Made by a program: the position numbers and the translations under genes. The notes under the pieces are model-generated. The model did no database searches, was not told the origin of the DNA, and was given only the letters and a program-made list of their open reading frames with translations. A stretch of 23,141 nt of DNA from IMG/VR virus record IMGVR_UViG_3300037245_004459, positions 1 through 23,141 of that record; one strand, written 5' to 3'. Source of the DNA: a virus. The first letter of the stretch is position 1. The number at the start of each line of letters is the position of its first letter. Of the stretch, positions 1 through 7,201 are shown one piece after another.

Positions 1-18
1 GTATGGGGTGCCGTTTTA

Positions 19-396
19 TTGAATATCATTATTGAAAAAGTAAGGAATCATATCAAAGATTTTTTCGAGTTGAAAACAATAATGACCAAAAAAATGAGCT
101 ACCAAGATCAAATGACCAATTACAAAAAAGAAATGCAAAGCGAGTTATTAGACAAGTATCGGGAATTTGAAGAAACAATGATGGCGTCTATTAAAGATAG
201 CAAATTGCTCGCGGCTGTATTGAAGGATTCTGGATATTCTGACATCTTGACCTCATATAATAATTCCATCAAAATGTTTTTGAGTGAGATTCATGGTTCA
301 GATAGAAAATTGAATGAATTGAAAGCAAAAATGCTCACGAAACAGAGTGACAAATTCGGTTATGGTACATTTTTACCGAGAAATTTTAAAATTTAG
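19..396 (+). CDS. Hypothetical protein, start uncertain (possibly 5'-truncated)
   Basis: I do not recognise this protein. From the TTG at 19 it is 125 residues, charged and largely helical, with no cysteine, signal peptide or membrane segment; residues 20-60 are rich in K, E, Q and M and could form a coiled coil. The frame is open to the left edge of the window (no in-frame stop in bases 1-18), so the true start may lie outside. A GGGGTG at 5-10 could act as a weak ribosome site for the TTG. It is followed 11 bases later by the dNMP kinase gene on the same strand, so the two are probably co-transcribed. It points towards the main late operon, so this plus-strand block is likely a separate, perhaps early, transcription unit. 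Confidence 0.6.
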   Translation: MNIIIEKVRNHIKDFFELKTIMTKKMSYQDQMTNYKKEMQSELLDKYREFEETMMASIKDSKLLAAVLKDSGYSDILTSYNNSIKMFLSEIHGSDRKLNELKAKMLTKQSDKFGYGTFLPRNFKI

Positions 397-407
397 ACGG
401 AGGGTTA

Positions 408-977
408 TTGTTAAAAATCGCATGTATTGGACAGCAATGTTCAGGTAAGACAAGTTTAGCAAAATTTTTTATTAACAAGTTCTCAGCAGTATTTCATATC
501 AAAATGGCCGATCCAATATATAACGCATTGGACGGCTTGAAACAAGAGAAACACAGAGCATTTATGCAACAGTTTGGTGACCTGGCAAAAAAACATTTCG
601 GCGAAGAAATTTTCCCGCAGATATTCGAAAGACAGGTGTTAGAAATCGAAAACGAATCCTTTGAAAAGGAAGTCGGTGAACCATTAAAATTCACAGACCA
701 AATTTTAATAATAAATGACGATGTACGTTTTGAATACGAATTGAAATATGTTAAGAAATTGGGTTTCAAGTTGTGTTCGATTATTTGTCCTGTTGAGGTA
801 CGAGCCGCCCGCGCACATGCGCAGGGACTTGACTTCATAGAGAATCATCAAAGCGAAACCGAAATTCCAAAACTACTTTACAAGGCAGATTTTGTGTTGA
901 CACGGGGTGAAATGTCAATGAAAAAACTCGGTGCTGCAGCAGATGAAATTTTAGAAAAAATAAGGGTGCAAGGATGA
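408..977 (+). CDS. Deoxynucleoside monophosphate kinase-like P-loop protein
   Basis: This 189-residue protein probably phosphorylates dNMPs to dNDPs in the cytoplasm to feed phage DNA synthesis, the role of T4 gp1. A Walker A P-loop GQQCSGKTS lies at residues 8-16. A DDVRFEYE segment near residue 104 matches the DVRFxxE motif of phage dNMP kinases, and NHQSETE followed by ADFVLT matches their H-x-SE...D-x-(V/I) C-terminal signature. The start is a TTG with GGAGGG at 399-404 just upstream; the spacing is short (3-4 bases). The next small gene overlaps its stop as ATGA. At 189 residues it is shorter than T4 gp1 (about 241). Another P-loop nucleotide kinase such as a dephospho-CoA kinase relative is possible, but the DVRF and HxSE motifs favour dNMP kinase. 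Confidence 0.72.
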   Translation: MLKIACIGQQCSGKTSLAKFFINKFSAVFHIKMADPIYNALDGLKQEKHRAFMQQFGDLAKKHFGEEIFPQIFERQVLEIENESFEKEVGEPLKFTDQILIINDDVRFEYELKYVKKLGFKLCSIICPVEVRAARAHAQGLDFIENHQSETEIPKLLYKADFVLTRGEMSMKKLGAAADEILEKIRVQG

Positions 978-1153
978 AAAATCTTTGGTGGGGATATCAA
1001 CGTTGCAATGATACATTTCAGATAAACCGATATTATGGTGAATCAGAACTTAATGTGGCCCGGGGGCAGTGGGATATTGTATCTGTTATCGGGCCATTTG
1101 AAGCCAAAGACTGGCAGACAGCCATTGATTATGTTGTATCAGAACTGGGTTAA
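974..1153 (+). CDS. Small hypothetical protein (59 aa), ATGA-coupled to the dNMP kinase
   Basis: The ATG at 974 overlaps the kinase stop codon (ATGA), and AGGATG-like sequence within the kinase's last codons could assist initiation, so translation is probably coupled. The 59-residue product starts MKNLWWGYQRCNDTF and is rich in aromatic residues (five W, four Y). It ends at TAA 1151-1153. I do not recognise a family. Support comes from the exact stop/start overlap, the open frame and the fact that it fills the space up to the convergent baseplate gene, whose stop begins only two bases further on. A longer open frame at 1035-1232 covers part of the same DNA, but it has no ribosome site and runs into the opposing gene, so I prefer this one. 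Confidence 0.55.
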   Translation: MKNLWWGYQRCNDTFQINRYYGESELNVARGQWDIVSVIGPFEAKDWQTAIDYVVSELG

Positions 1154-1155
1154 AA

Positions 1156-2052
1156 TTACTTATATGAACCCTGTGGTGAAGGTTCGTGGTATGTCGGCTC
1201 CGTGTCCGAACTGCTTGGATTTACTCGGATAATTGTGCCGGCTTTAATTGTATTTTCGAATAACGGACTCATATCTGTAAAATTCAGTGTCAAATTACAT
1301 CTGGTCGGATATCCTTTGATGTAAGGGTATTGCCATGTTGGCTGAATAGATGTAATTGCAGCGTGTTCCATCAAAATTAGACCTTCTGGTTCCGTTTGAA
1401 CTTTAAAAATATGTGGAAATTCTATACCAAGCACAGACGTTGACCGTGGCGCAGCGAATGATTCCATTAATTTTACAGCTTGCACTACTGTTTTTCCGCC
1501 TTGGCTATCTGCTAAAACAAATTCAAATTGATATTGTCGTCTTTGACTTGTTTTATATGATAACGGCGTATCCATTTTCCGGCTTGGTACCGGCAAATTT
1601 ACTGAACCAGCATAATCTTCAATTGATTTTAATGATGGTAAATCTGCGCCGTTTTGAATAACACCTGAAATGTCTTTTCCTAATTTACTTAAAAGATTTT
1701 GACCATGTTCTGTCATTGTTCGGAGTTGACTTACCTTTTCCAATAATCTGGAAGCCAGACTTGCATATTCTTCCCATTCATGGTTGTGCATTTCTAAAAT
1801 TTCAGGCGGCGCTAAGAATCTAAATTGTGTTTTTGTTCTACCCAGTGTCAAGTTTCCACCACGGCCGCCTGTTGCAATACCGCGTAATTCTCTGGCCTGC
1901 ATTGAAATCCATAAAGCGTCTTTAAATGATGCATGTGGAAACCGATCTCCCGGAATCCGTAAAAACGAAGGAGGATTATTTAAAATCTCATTGTTTCTGG
2001 ATTCAAATGTTGGTTCATCAATCTCTGAATTTATATAATCCCAATCTGACAT
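1156..2052 (-). CDS. Baseplate tube-cap/initiator protein, T4 gp48/gp54-like
   Basis: This 298-residue protein probably forms the ring that caps the baseplate hub and starts tail-tube polymerisation. The C-terminal half carries the pattern seen in gp48/gp54-type proteins: a strand segment QYQFEFVLADSQ, then a helix KTVVQAVKLMESFAAPR, then SIQPTWQYPYIKGYPTRC and NLTLNFTDMSPLF. These are tube-like beta strands, with the phrase YIKGYPTRCNLTLNF typical of phage baseplate proteins with the tube fold. Length is close to T4 gp54 (320) and gp48 (364). It follows the tape-measure gene by nine bases, the same 29-48-54 order as T4. AAGGAG precedes the ATG. The assignment between gp48 and gp54 is not certain. 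The gene ends two bases from the end of a plus-strand gene with no obvious terminator between them. Confidence 0.65.
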   Translation of the reverse strand: MSDWDYINSEIDEPTFESRNNEILNNPPSFLRIPGDRFPHASFKDALWISMQARELRGIATGGRGGNLTLGRTKTQFRFLAPPEILEMHNHEWEEYASLASRLLEKVSQLRTMTEHGQNLLSKLGKDISGVIQNGADLPSLKSIEDYAGSVNLPVPSRKMDTPLSYKTSQRRQYQFEFVLADSQGGKTVVQAVKLMESFAAPRSTSVLGIEFPHIFKVQTEPEGLILMEHAAITSIQPTWQYPYIKGYPTRCNLTLNFTDMSPLFENTIKAGTIIRVNPSSSDTEPTYHEPSPQGSYK

Positions 2053-2061
2053 AATTTCTCC

Positions 2062-3657
2062 TTAAAACATTACCATCGGCAAAGCAGAATTTCCATCTGG
2101 GTCAGGAACATCACCACCGGCTCCAGTTTTATCGCCGTGTACAGTGTTACTTGTGCTATTGATTTGAATATTGTTACTTTGTTCTATCCGGGTTCCTATT
2201 TTTTCAATGGCCTGGGCTAATCTTTTAATTTCTTTAAGTGACGTGCCAGGATCATGCCGATCATATGCTTTTTGACTTTCTGTCCGGGCCTTCATCAATT
2301 TATCACGTGCAGAAAGTTGCCATCCTTTAACATCGGGATTTTCATTTGCTAATTTCAATGCAGCATTTGCTTCTTTCATCGCTTTGGAACTTGATCCTGC
2401 CGTTCCCGTTGCTATATCTAAACCTAAAAAGTCAGGAATCATTGCGTTTACACCATTTATTACTTTGACTCTTATCATATTAAACATTTCTGTTAAAAAC
2501 TCTTCCATATCCGACATAAAAAGTTGAATCGTGTCATTCATTTCTTTAATGAAATCGCGAGTATTTTCATCTGATAATGATTCTTTAAATTTTGACCCGT
2601 CGAAACCATAATAATCTAATACCTTTTCGCCGATCCAACCAATTATTTTTCTCGGCAAACTTGTAATACCGGCAAGCAGTCCTTCCGAAGCACCTGTTAA
2701 ACCGTCGGCCTTCCAACCTTTTATCGCTCCATTGACTGCATCAAATAAGAATTTACCAATCAGAGCAAGTAAACTTGTTTTTAATGCCATCATTGCTGCA
2801 CCAGCAAGTAATCCGCCGGCACCAGCAAGTAATCCGCCGGCAAGAAGACCTTTTAATCCCAAAAAGCCCAAAAGTTTATCTATAAAGCTACCGGCGCCTT
2901 TTTTTACATCTGAAATTTTATCAAGTTTTTCGCCTTTGACTAAAAAGCCAATACCATCTTTGATTTTTTGTAAATGGTCGACCATCTTTTGTTCACGTTT
3001 TTCTTTTCGGCGTTGTTTAACGATATCAAATAATCCAGTAAAAGCACCGGTAATCGATTTATAAACTAATGAAATTCCCTGTTTGACAAAATCAAATACC
3101 TGTTGAAACTCGCCCAGAATATCTGACATATGCCCTTTTATAATGCCGGCAACTTGACTTACCATACCGCGAAGTTTTTTGATCGCTTCCGAGTTCCAGA
3201 ATTTCTTGGCTGATTGTAAAACAATACTATTTTCTTTTGTCCATTTCCACCAATTTTTTACTGCGGCTCCGAATTTTCCAACCGTTTCTTGCCATGATTG
3301 TCGCATCATTTCAATATTAGAACCAATTTTGCCGAAACCAGATTTGACAAAATCATCTTTTGTCAATTTAGCCGCTTTCAACTGTTCAATCGTTGCTTTA
3401 CCTGTTTTGAAATCAGCGGCAATCTTATCACGTGCCCGAACTTTGCTTTGTGATTCTGTTGTCTCTAAAACACGCAACATTTCTTTTTGGATTTTAGCTC
3501 TGGGCTTTTGATTCGTTTCAAGATTGTCAATTAAGTCAAGGGCATGATCATCCAATTTTGCTTGCCAGCGCTTGGTGATTTTAAAATTCTCTTTTGTTTC
3601 ATCGACTAATTTTTGAAGTTTTTTGTCGATATCTTTAAAGGTTTTTGTGTCTGCCAT
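2062..3657 (-). CDS. Tail tape-measure protein, T4 gp29-like
   Basis: At 531 residues it is close to T4 gp29 (590) and is likely the ruler that sets tail length inside the tube. The N-terminal 250 residues are charged and helical. Residues about 255-305 are a strongly hydrophobic, glycine- and alanine-rich stretch (FLGLKGLLAGGLLAGAGGLL and beyond), as in the membrane-active region of many tape-measure proteins. The C-terminal third is again helical and ends in a polar N/S/T/G-rich tail. Position supports the call: it follows the tail-chaperone-like frameshift pair and precedes the gp48/gp54-like gene, the conserved order tube - chaperone - tape measure - baseplate. AGGA precedes the ATG. A strong hairpin lies just upstream. 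Sequence similarity alone is weak, so the call rests on context and architecture. Confidence 0.68.
   Translation of the reverse strand: MADTKTFKDIDKKLQKLVDETKENFKITKRWQAKLDDHALDLIDNLETNQKPRAKIQKEMLRVLETTESQSKVRARDKIAADFKTGKATIEQLKAAKLTKDDFVKSGFGKIGSNIEMMRQSWQETVGKFGAAVKNWWKWTKENSIVLQSAKKFWNSEAIKKLRGMVSQVAGIIKGHMSDILGEFQQVFDFVKQGISLVYKSITGAFTGLFDIVKQRRKEKREQKMVDHLQKIKDGIGFLVKGEKLDKISDVKKGAGSFIDKLLGFLGLKGLLAGGLLAGAGGLLAGAAMMALKTSLLALIGKFLFDAVNGAIKGWKADGLTGASEGLLAGITSLPRKIIGWIGEKVLDYYGFDGSKFKESLSDENTRDFIKEMNDTIQLFMSDMEEFLTEMFNMIRVKVINGVNAMIPDFLGLDIATGTAGSSSKAMKEANAALKLANENPDVKGWQLSARDKLMKARTESQKAYDRHDPGTSLKEIKRLAQAIEKIGTRIEQSNNIQINSTSNTVHGDKTGAGGDVPDPDGNSALPMVMF
2798..2839. repeat. Perfect 21-bp tandem duplication inside the tape-measure gene
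   Basis: Two identical 21-base units lie head to tail (2798-2818 and 2819-2839), and a few bases of a further copy follow. They keep the frame and encode the repeated GGLLAGA-type hydrophobic segment of the tape-measure protein. The identity at the DNA level, not only the protein level, suggests a recent duplication or slippage event. Confidence 0.85.
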
Positions 3658-3668
3658 AGTATCCTAAT

Positions 3669-3707
3669 AAAAAAGGTCTCTAAAGGAATAACCCCTTGAG
3701 ACCTTTT
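3669..3707 (-). terminator. Intrinsic terminator-like hairpin between tail-chaperone and tape-measure genes
   Basis: On the minus strand AAAAGGTCTC pairs perfectly with GAGACCTTTT (arms 3698-3707 and 3671-3680). An inner AAGG/CCTT extension can add further pairs, and a run of six T follows (A-run at 3669-3674 on the plus strand). It lies 18 bases after the stop of the -1 frameshift extension and 13 bases before the tape-measure ATG. It could end or attenuate the upstream transcript, lowering tape-measure expression relative to tube and sheath. Confidence 0.75.
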
Positions 3708-3724
3708 GATCCGTTAGCTGTATG

Positions 3725-3910
3725 CTAAGTGGGAATTTTCTGCGTTTGCAATTCTAATTGTAGTTTTTCATATTTCAAACAAATATTAGCAAATGCTTGC
3801 CGTTCAAAATCAGCTATATTATTCGATTCCGTTAATGGTATTCCGTATTTTGCCAAAATCCATTGTTCATGGATTATATCATCCATGCTTGTTTCAAACA
3901 AATTATTTAG
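3725..3910 (-). CDS. -1 frameshift extension of the gp26-like protein (GT-like tail chaperone domain)
   Basis: This reading frame is open from 3967 down to a stop at 3725 and lies exactly -1 relative to the upstream 253-residue gene. Slippage on TTTTTTC at 3910-3916 would join ...DADNFFF to LNNLFETSMDDIIHEQW... and add 61 residues, giving a fusion of about 314. The extension is acidic then helical (DFERQAFANICLKYEKLQLE). It has no good ribosome site: the only internal ATG (3886) is preceded by GAAACAAGC. This is what is expected if it is translated by frameshifting, like the T part of lambda GT. An independent small gene (T4 gp51 position) started at 3886, or at an ATG at 3967, is the alternative. 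Confidence 0.6.
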   Translation of the reverse strand, partial: LNNLFETSMDDIIHEQWILAKYGIPLTESNNIADFERQAFANICLKYEKLQLELQTQKIPT

Positions 3911-4668
3911 AAAAAAAAATTGTCCGCATCCATCTTTTGGTCTGACTCTTTGCCACAATGGACGCATTTTAGATTTTTATTCATATCGACACCAAAATGG
4001 TTATCATCATGCCATTTTGTCAATTTTCTATATAACTGTTGTGGAATATTATCAGTAAAATAAATTCTGTCCTGTAATGATAAATTATCTTGGCTGCCTT
4101 CCGGTGAAATAATCGCTTTTATACTAACAGCAATCACGGATAATAATAATTCCGTTTCGGATTCCATGCCCATATCTAAAATTTCTTGTTCATCCTTAAT
4201 CTTAACATAATCCATTTGCACGGATAAATTATCGTCTAAAATTACAATTGGATTCATTTGAACAGGCATCGGTAACACAGTAATATTGTTTAAATTCTCT
4301 GTTATGATGCTTTGGGATTTACATTCCGGGCATTTGTATTCAAATTTAAATTCTGCGCCTTTGGAAATCTTCCGTAATTCGAGTATTAATGCAGGACGGT
4401 CGTTCAAATAAATTTCGCCCATATCAAAATCACCGACAATACAGGATTTTATCATTTCATACATTGCTTGACTCAATTCCTGTACTGATTCTTCATCTTT
4501 AATGCTGGTCATAAATTTCTTTAACTGACCAGCATTTATTGGTTTCAATTTTAACTTAATTCCACTCGGTAATTCAACGTCAAACTCATAGACGTTCAAA
4601 TATTTCCGGTAGTCTGGTTTTTCAACAGTTTTCACGGTTTTGGTTTCGACCTTTTCAATTACTGACAT
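3907..4668 (-). CDS. T4 gp26-like baseplate protein / probable tail assembly chaperone (G-like)
   Basis: This 253-residue protein resembles the 'T4 baseplate protein' family (gp26 type, usually about 200-250 residues). Features are YLNVYEFDVELPSGIKLKLKP near residue 25, a YKCPECKS knuckle near residue 112, LQDRIYFTDNIPQQLYRKL near residue 200, and a second knuckle CVHCG near residue 237. The two CxxC/CxxCG pairs probably bind one zinc ion. It lies between the tube and tape-measure genes, the position of tail assembly chaperones in most tailed phages. It ends in F-F-F followed by TAA on a run of nine T, with an open -1 frame beyond (see 3725-3910). AGAGGTG precedes the ATG. Whether it acts as a baseplate hub component or a tape-measure chaperone cannot be decided from sequence; the context favours a chaperone. 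Confidence 0.7.
   Translation of the reverse strand: MSVIEKVETKTVKTVEKPDYRKYLNVYEFDVELPSGIKLKLKPINAGQLKKFMTSIKDEESVQELSQAMYEMIKSCIVGDFDMGEIYLNDRPALILELRKISKGAEFKFEYKCPECKSQSIITENLNNITVLPMPVQMNPIVILDDNLSVQMDYVKIKDEQEILDMGMESETELLLSVIAVSIKAIISPEGSQDNLSLQDRIYFTDNIPQQLYRKLTKWHDDNHFGVDMNKNLKCVHCGKESDQKMDADNFFF
3910..3919 (-). promoter_or_regulatory. Slippery sequence for -1 programmed frameshift (T9C just before TAA)
   Basis: Minus-strand bases read AAT TTT TTT TTC TAA in the zero frame. The last seven before the stop are T TTT TTC, a canonical X XXY YYZ heptamer on which both tRNAs can re-pair after slipping back one base. The stop codon follows immediately, which usually stimulates slippage. 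The -1 frame then stays open for 61 codons. I did not identify a stimulatory pseudoknot; the hairpin at 3669-3707 is about 200 bases away and too far to act. Confidence 0.65.
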
Positions 4669-4682
4669 TTTTCACCTCTTTA

Positions 4683-5222
4683 TTATTTACCTGTTGGCTT
4701 ATCTGTTAATGTATGATAACTATATCTAAATGTTACATCAAATTGAGTAATTTCAGATGTTGAATAGTCCAATGTTGCTGGTTCAACTGTCATCGGCCAG
4801 CAATCATGTAATGTAAATTCAATCACGGCTTCTCCGTCATTTCCCAAAAGTTGTAATCTTTGATCGAGCATATACTCATTTAACATTGCATATTCATTTG
4901 TTACTGGGTTATGAATTTTATTAATCCAGTTTTCAAAATTCTGACGAATCCGTGCATCATGATCCGTGTTGAATGTCACGTTTAATGCTTGATATGTGTG
5001 TTTGCCAGCTATTGGAAAATCAAACCCTTGCCAATTTAACATAATTTCTTCTAATGAAGTACCTGGCAATGAGGTTGTTCTGACCAAATATACTGACCGG
5101 TCATTGTTCATATCTCCGACGGTTACATCTGCCGGGAATTGCGGCAAGAAATAAAATAAATTTGATCTTTGACCATCCCTGAAATGTGATTTGAACCCGT
5201 CAATGGTAAATCTGACTGGCAT
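4683..5222 (-). CDS. Major tail tube protein, T4 gp19-like
   Basis: At 179 residues it matches the T4 gp19 family (163 residues), whose hexamers stack into the tail tube inside the contractile sheath. Diagnostic features are an N-terminal RSNLFYFLPQFP strand, TTSLPGTSLEEIMLNWQGFDF, a helix RIRQNFENWINKIHNP, and the C-terminal VIEFTLHDCWPMTVEP segment; the D/W-P motif near the end is characteristic. It directly follows the sheath gene, as gp18-gp19 do in T4, with AGGAGG before the ATG. A second protein of the same fold lies upstream of the sheath (7202-7711). This copy is the likelier main tube subunit because of its position after the sheath. Confidence 0.85.
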   Translation of the reverse strand: MPVRFTIDGFKSHFRDGQRSNLFYFLPQFPADVTVGDMNNDRSVYLVRTTSLPGTSLEEIMLNWQGFDFPIAGKHTYQALNVTFNTDHDARIRQNFENWINKIHNPVTNEYAMLNEYMLDQRLQLLGNDGEAVIEFTLHDCWPMTVEPATLDYSTSEITQFDVTFRYSYHTLTDKPTGK

Positions 5223-5247
5223 ATTTTTATCCTCCTAAATTATCTTT

Positions 5248-7122
5248 TTATACGCCGCTTGTTGGCGTTTGTCCGGCTGCAACTAATTCAGTGAAACTTG
5301 CGCCGGTTTTTGTTGCTATGAAATTCAATACGATAAATTCAGCCGCTTTCGTAGGCTTAATGTAAAGGTCGCACCAAAGTTCGTTTCTATCAATTCTTTC
5401 TGCGGTATTGTTTGAACTGTCGCAAACAACCAAGTAATCATATATACCGCGGCGGGATTTGACATCCCGTAAGAATGGTTCTATCATATTTATCAATTGT
5501 AATCTTGTAAAACTATCGTTTGGCTCAAATAAGAAATATTTGACGGCCGTGCTGATCGCTTTTTCAAGTATGATAAACAATCTTCGTACATTTACCCGAT
5601 TAAACGCTGAATTTTTGTCCAACATTGTTTTCTGACCCCAGACAACTTTTCCTTGTCCGGCGAAACTTACGATTGGATTGATACCATTTTTATAACAAAT
5701 ATCTCTGTTAGCTTGATTTGGATTATATCCCAATTTTCGAACATTTGTTATAAGTGCTCTGTTCAGTCCTGCTGGTGCAAACCACGGATCACTAATATCA
5801 TCCGTTTTTGCGTAAATTCCGGCCATATGTCCTGCCGGTGGAATCCAACGATATCGACCGTTCCATTTATCATAAATTTCCAGCCAATTTCCGTAAAGAG
5901 CAGCATAACTTGTATTTTCATTCAAATTATATGTTGAATGAATACCAAGTCGGAAATCCCTCATATCGCCTGTTTCATTACCTCTGTTATTTACGACTAA
6001 TGAAATCGGAACATCTAAAATTGCCATTGAATCCTTTCTCGCTTCGGCAATCGTTATCATGTCAGATTTAACAGCGGTTGATTTGTCTGCATCGATGAAT
6101 AAATTGACATCGATTGTTTCTGGATCCTCATATAATGCGTGCGCAGCCATAATATCAGAATCTTGAATACCTGTGACCGGTGGATCAGCAGGATTAGCAA
6201 TTTCCGTACCTCTGTTTGTTCCGCCGCCGAATTGTTCATATTCGGATGTTGCGTAATTTGTCATAATTAAGTCTTCAGATGTTGACTTTAAATTTACTCT
6301 GATATATCTTGAATAAGCATTAAGAAATTTTTCACAGAATATATTTTGTCCTTCATCGTCAAGTTTTCTTTGACTGGTTGATAACATCCAAACTTCCTTG
6401 ATTGTGTAAACCCTTGAAGCCGCGGCAACTGAAAGTTGGTCTTGATCAGCAACCCTTATAATTATTCCAAATTCTGTACTGCTTGAACTATCGAAAGATA
6501 AATCAATATCGTCAATATCGCTGTACATATCGTCACTTATTCCCAGTGTGTTTGCTGAAATAACTCCTTTTCGAACCTTATCGTAAATTTCAGAGCCGAA
6601 CATACAAACCTTAATCAAATTTCCCCATTGACCTCTACTTTTTGCGATAAATGAAATTTCAGATAATTCATCTTCTCTGTTGGCACTGAATACAACTGTT
6701 TCTTCGCCGTATTCGTCTGGGTCTTCACTATCAAAATCGCTTAAAATGTATGATCCAGTGATATCTGTTGTATATGGATCAAACTCTCCAGCGGATGCTG
6801 CAACGCCAGGCGTTTCTCCGACTTGAACATCTCCGTGAACACCAGCAAATGATGCGCTTGGTGCGAAAACTGCCGTAGTATAAAGTTTATTGCCGTATTT
6901 CAAATAACCTGTTGCCGCTAAAATATCTTTGTATGAACCAGAAGTTGGCTCGCCATATGTGGTTATTAGCTCCTCAATCGTTGTGATTAGTTGTTTTTTC
7001 AATTCCGGGCCTTTGTACGGGTCTCTGATTGCGAGTACCGCAACAGAACTGGCAACTGCCGGAATTGTGGTTGATAAATCAACTTCGTTGATATCAACTA
7101 ATGGTGATAAATAAAGCGCCAT
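5248..7122 (-). CDS. Contractile tail sheath protein, T4 gp18-like
   Basis: This 624-residue protein is the sheath subunit that contracts to drive the tube into the cell. Length matches T4 gp18 (659). The N-terminus MALYLSPLVDINEVDLSTTIP is the typical linker arm of myophage sheaths. The C-terminal domain holds WFAPAGLNRALI, VRKLGYNPNQANRDICYKNGINPI, GKVVWGQKTML, NRVNVRRLFIILEKAI and FEPNDSFTRLQLINMIEPFL. This is the highly conserved sheath core shared with type VI secretion and tailocin sheaths. The last residues provide the C-terminal arm for the inter-subunit mesh. AAGGAG precedes the ATG. A TATAAATA late promoter at 7181-7188 lies in the 79-base gap upstream, so sheath and downstream genes can be expressed strongly late. 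Confidence 0.93.
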   Translation of the reverse strand: MALYLSPLVDINEVDLSTTIPAVASSVAVLAIRDPYKGPELKKQLITTIEELITTYGEPTSGSYKDILAATGYLKYGNKLYTTAVFAPSASFAGVHGDVQVGETPGVAASAGEFDPYTTDITGSYILSDFDSEDPDEYGEETVVFSANREDELSEISFIAKSRGQWGNLIKVCMFGSEIYDKVRKGVISANTLGISDDMYSDIDDIDLSFDSSSSTEFGIIIRVADQDQLSVAAASRVYTIKEVWMLSTSQRKLDDEGQNIFCEKFLNAYSRYIRVNLKSTSEDLIMTNYATSEYEQFGGGTNRGTEIANPADPPVTGIQDSDIMAAHALYEDPETIDVNLFIDADKSTAVKSDMITIAEARKDSMAILDVPISLVVNNRGNETGDMRDFRLGIHSTYNLNENTSYAALYGNWLEIYDKWNGRYRWIPPAGHMAGIYAKTDDISDPWFAPAGLNRALITNVRKLGYNPNQANRDICYKNGINPIVSFAGQGKVVWGQKTMLDKNSAFNRVNVRRLFIILEKAISTAVKYFLFEPNDSFTRLQLINMIEPFLRDVKSRRGIYDYLVVCDSSNNTAERIDRNELWCDLYIKPTKAAEFIVLNFIATKTGASFTELVAAGQTPTSGV

Positions 7123-7180
7123 GTTTTTCTCTCCTTAGTATTATTTCAAAATCTCTTTTGAAAAGCATTCCTTTCTATTA

Positions 7181-7188
7181 TATTTATA
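7181..7188 (-). promoter_or_regulatory. T4-type late promoter upstream of the sheath gene
   Basis: The octamer TATAAATA, identical to the T4 late-promoter consensus, reads on the minus strand in an AT-rich intergenic gap, 58 bases before the sheath ATG. No sigma70 -35 is visible at the right distance. The most abundantly needed tail genes lie directly downstream. Confidence 0.7.
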
Positions 7189-7201
7189 TTTATTTAATTT
7201 T

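Noticed and set aside
494-838. 114-residue minus-strand frame across the dNMP kinase
   Set aside because: Antisense shadow of a gene with clear P-loop and DVRF motifs.
1160-1190. Short inverted repeat GAACC...GGTTC near the convergent junction
   Set aside because: Five base pairs only, inside the baseplate coding region and without a T-run; not a convincing terminator.
1035-1232. 65-residue plus-strand open frame
   Set aside because: No ribosome site, begins inside the 59-residue gene and runs into the opposing baseplate gene; likely chance.
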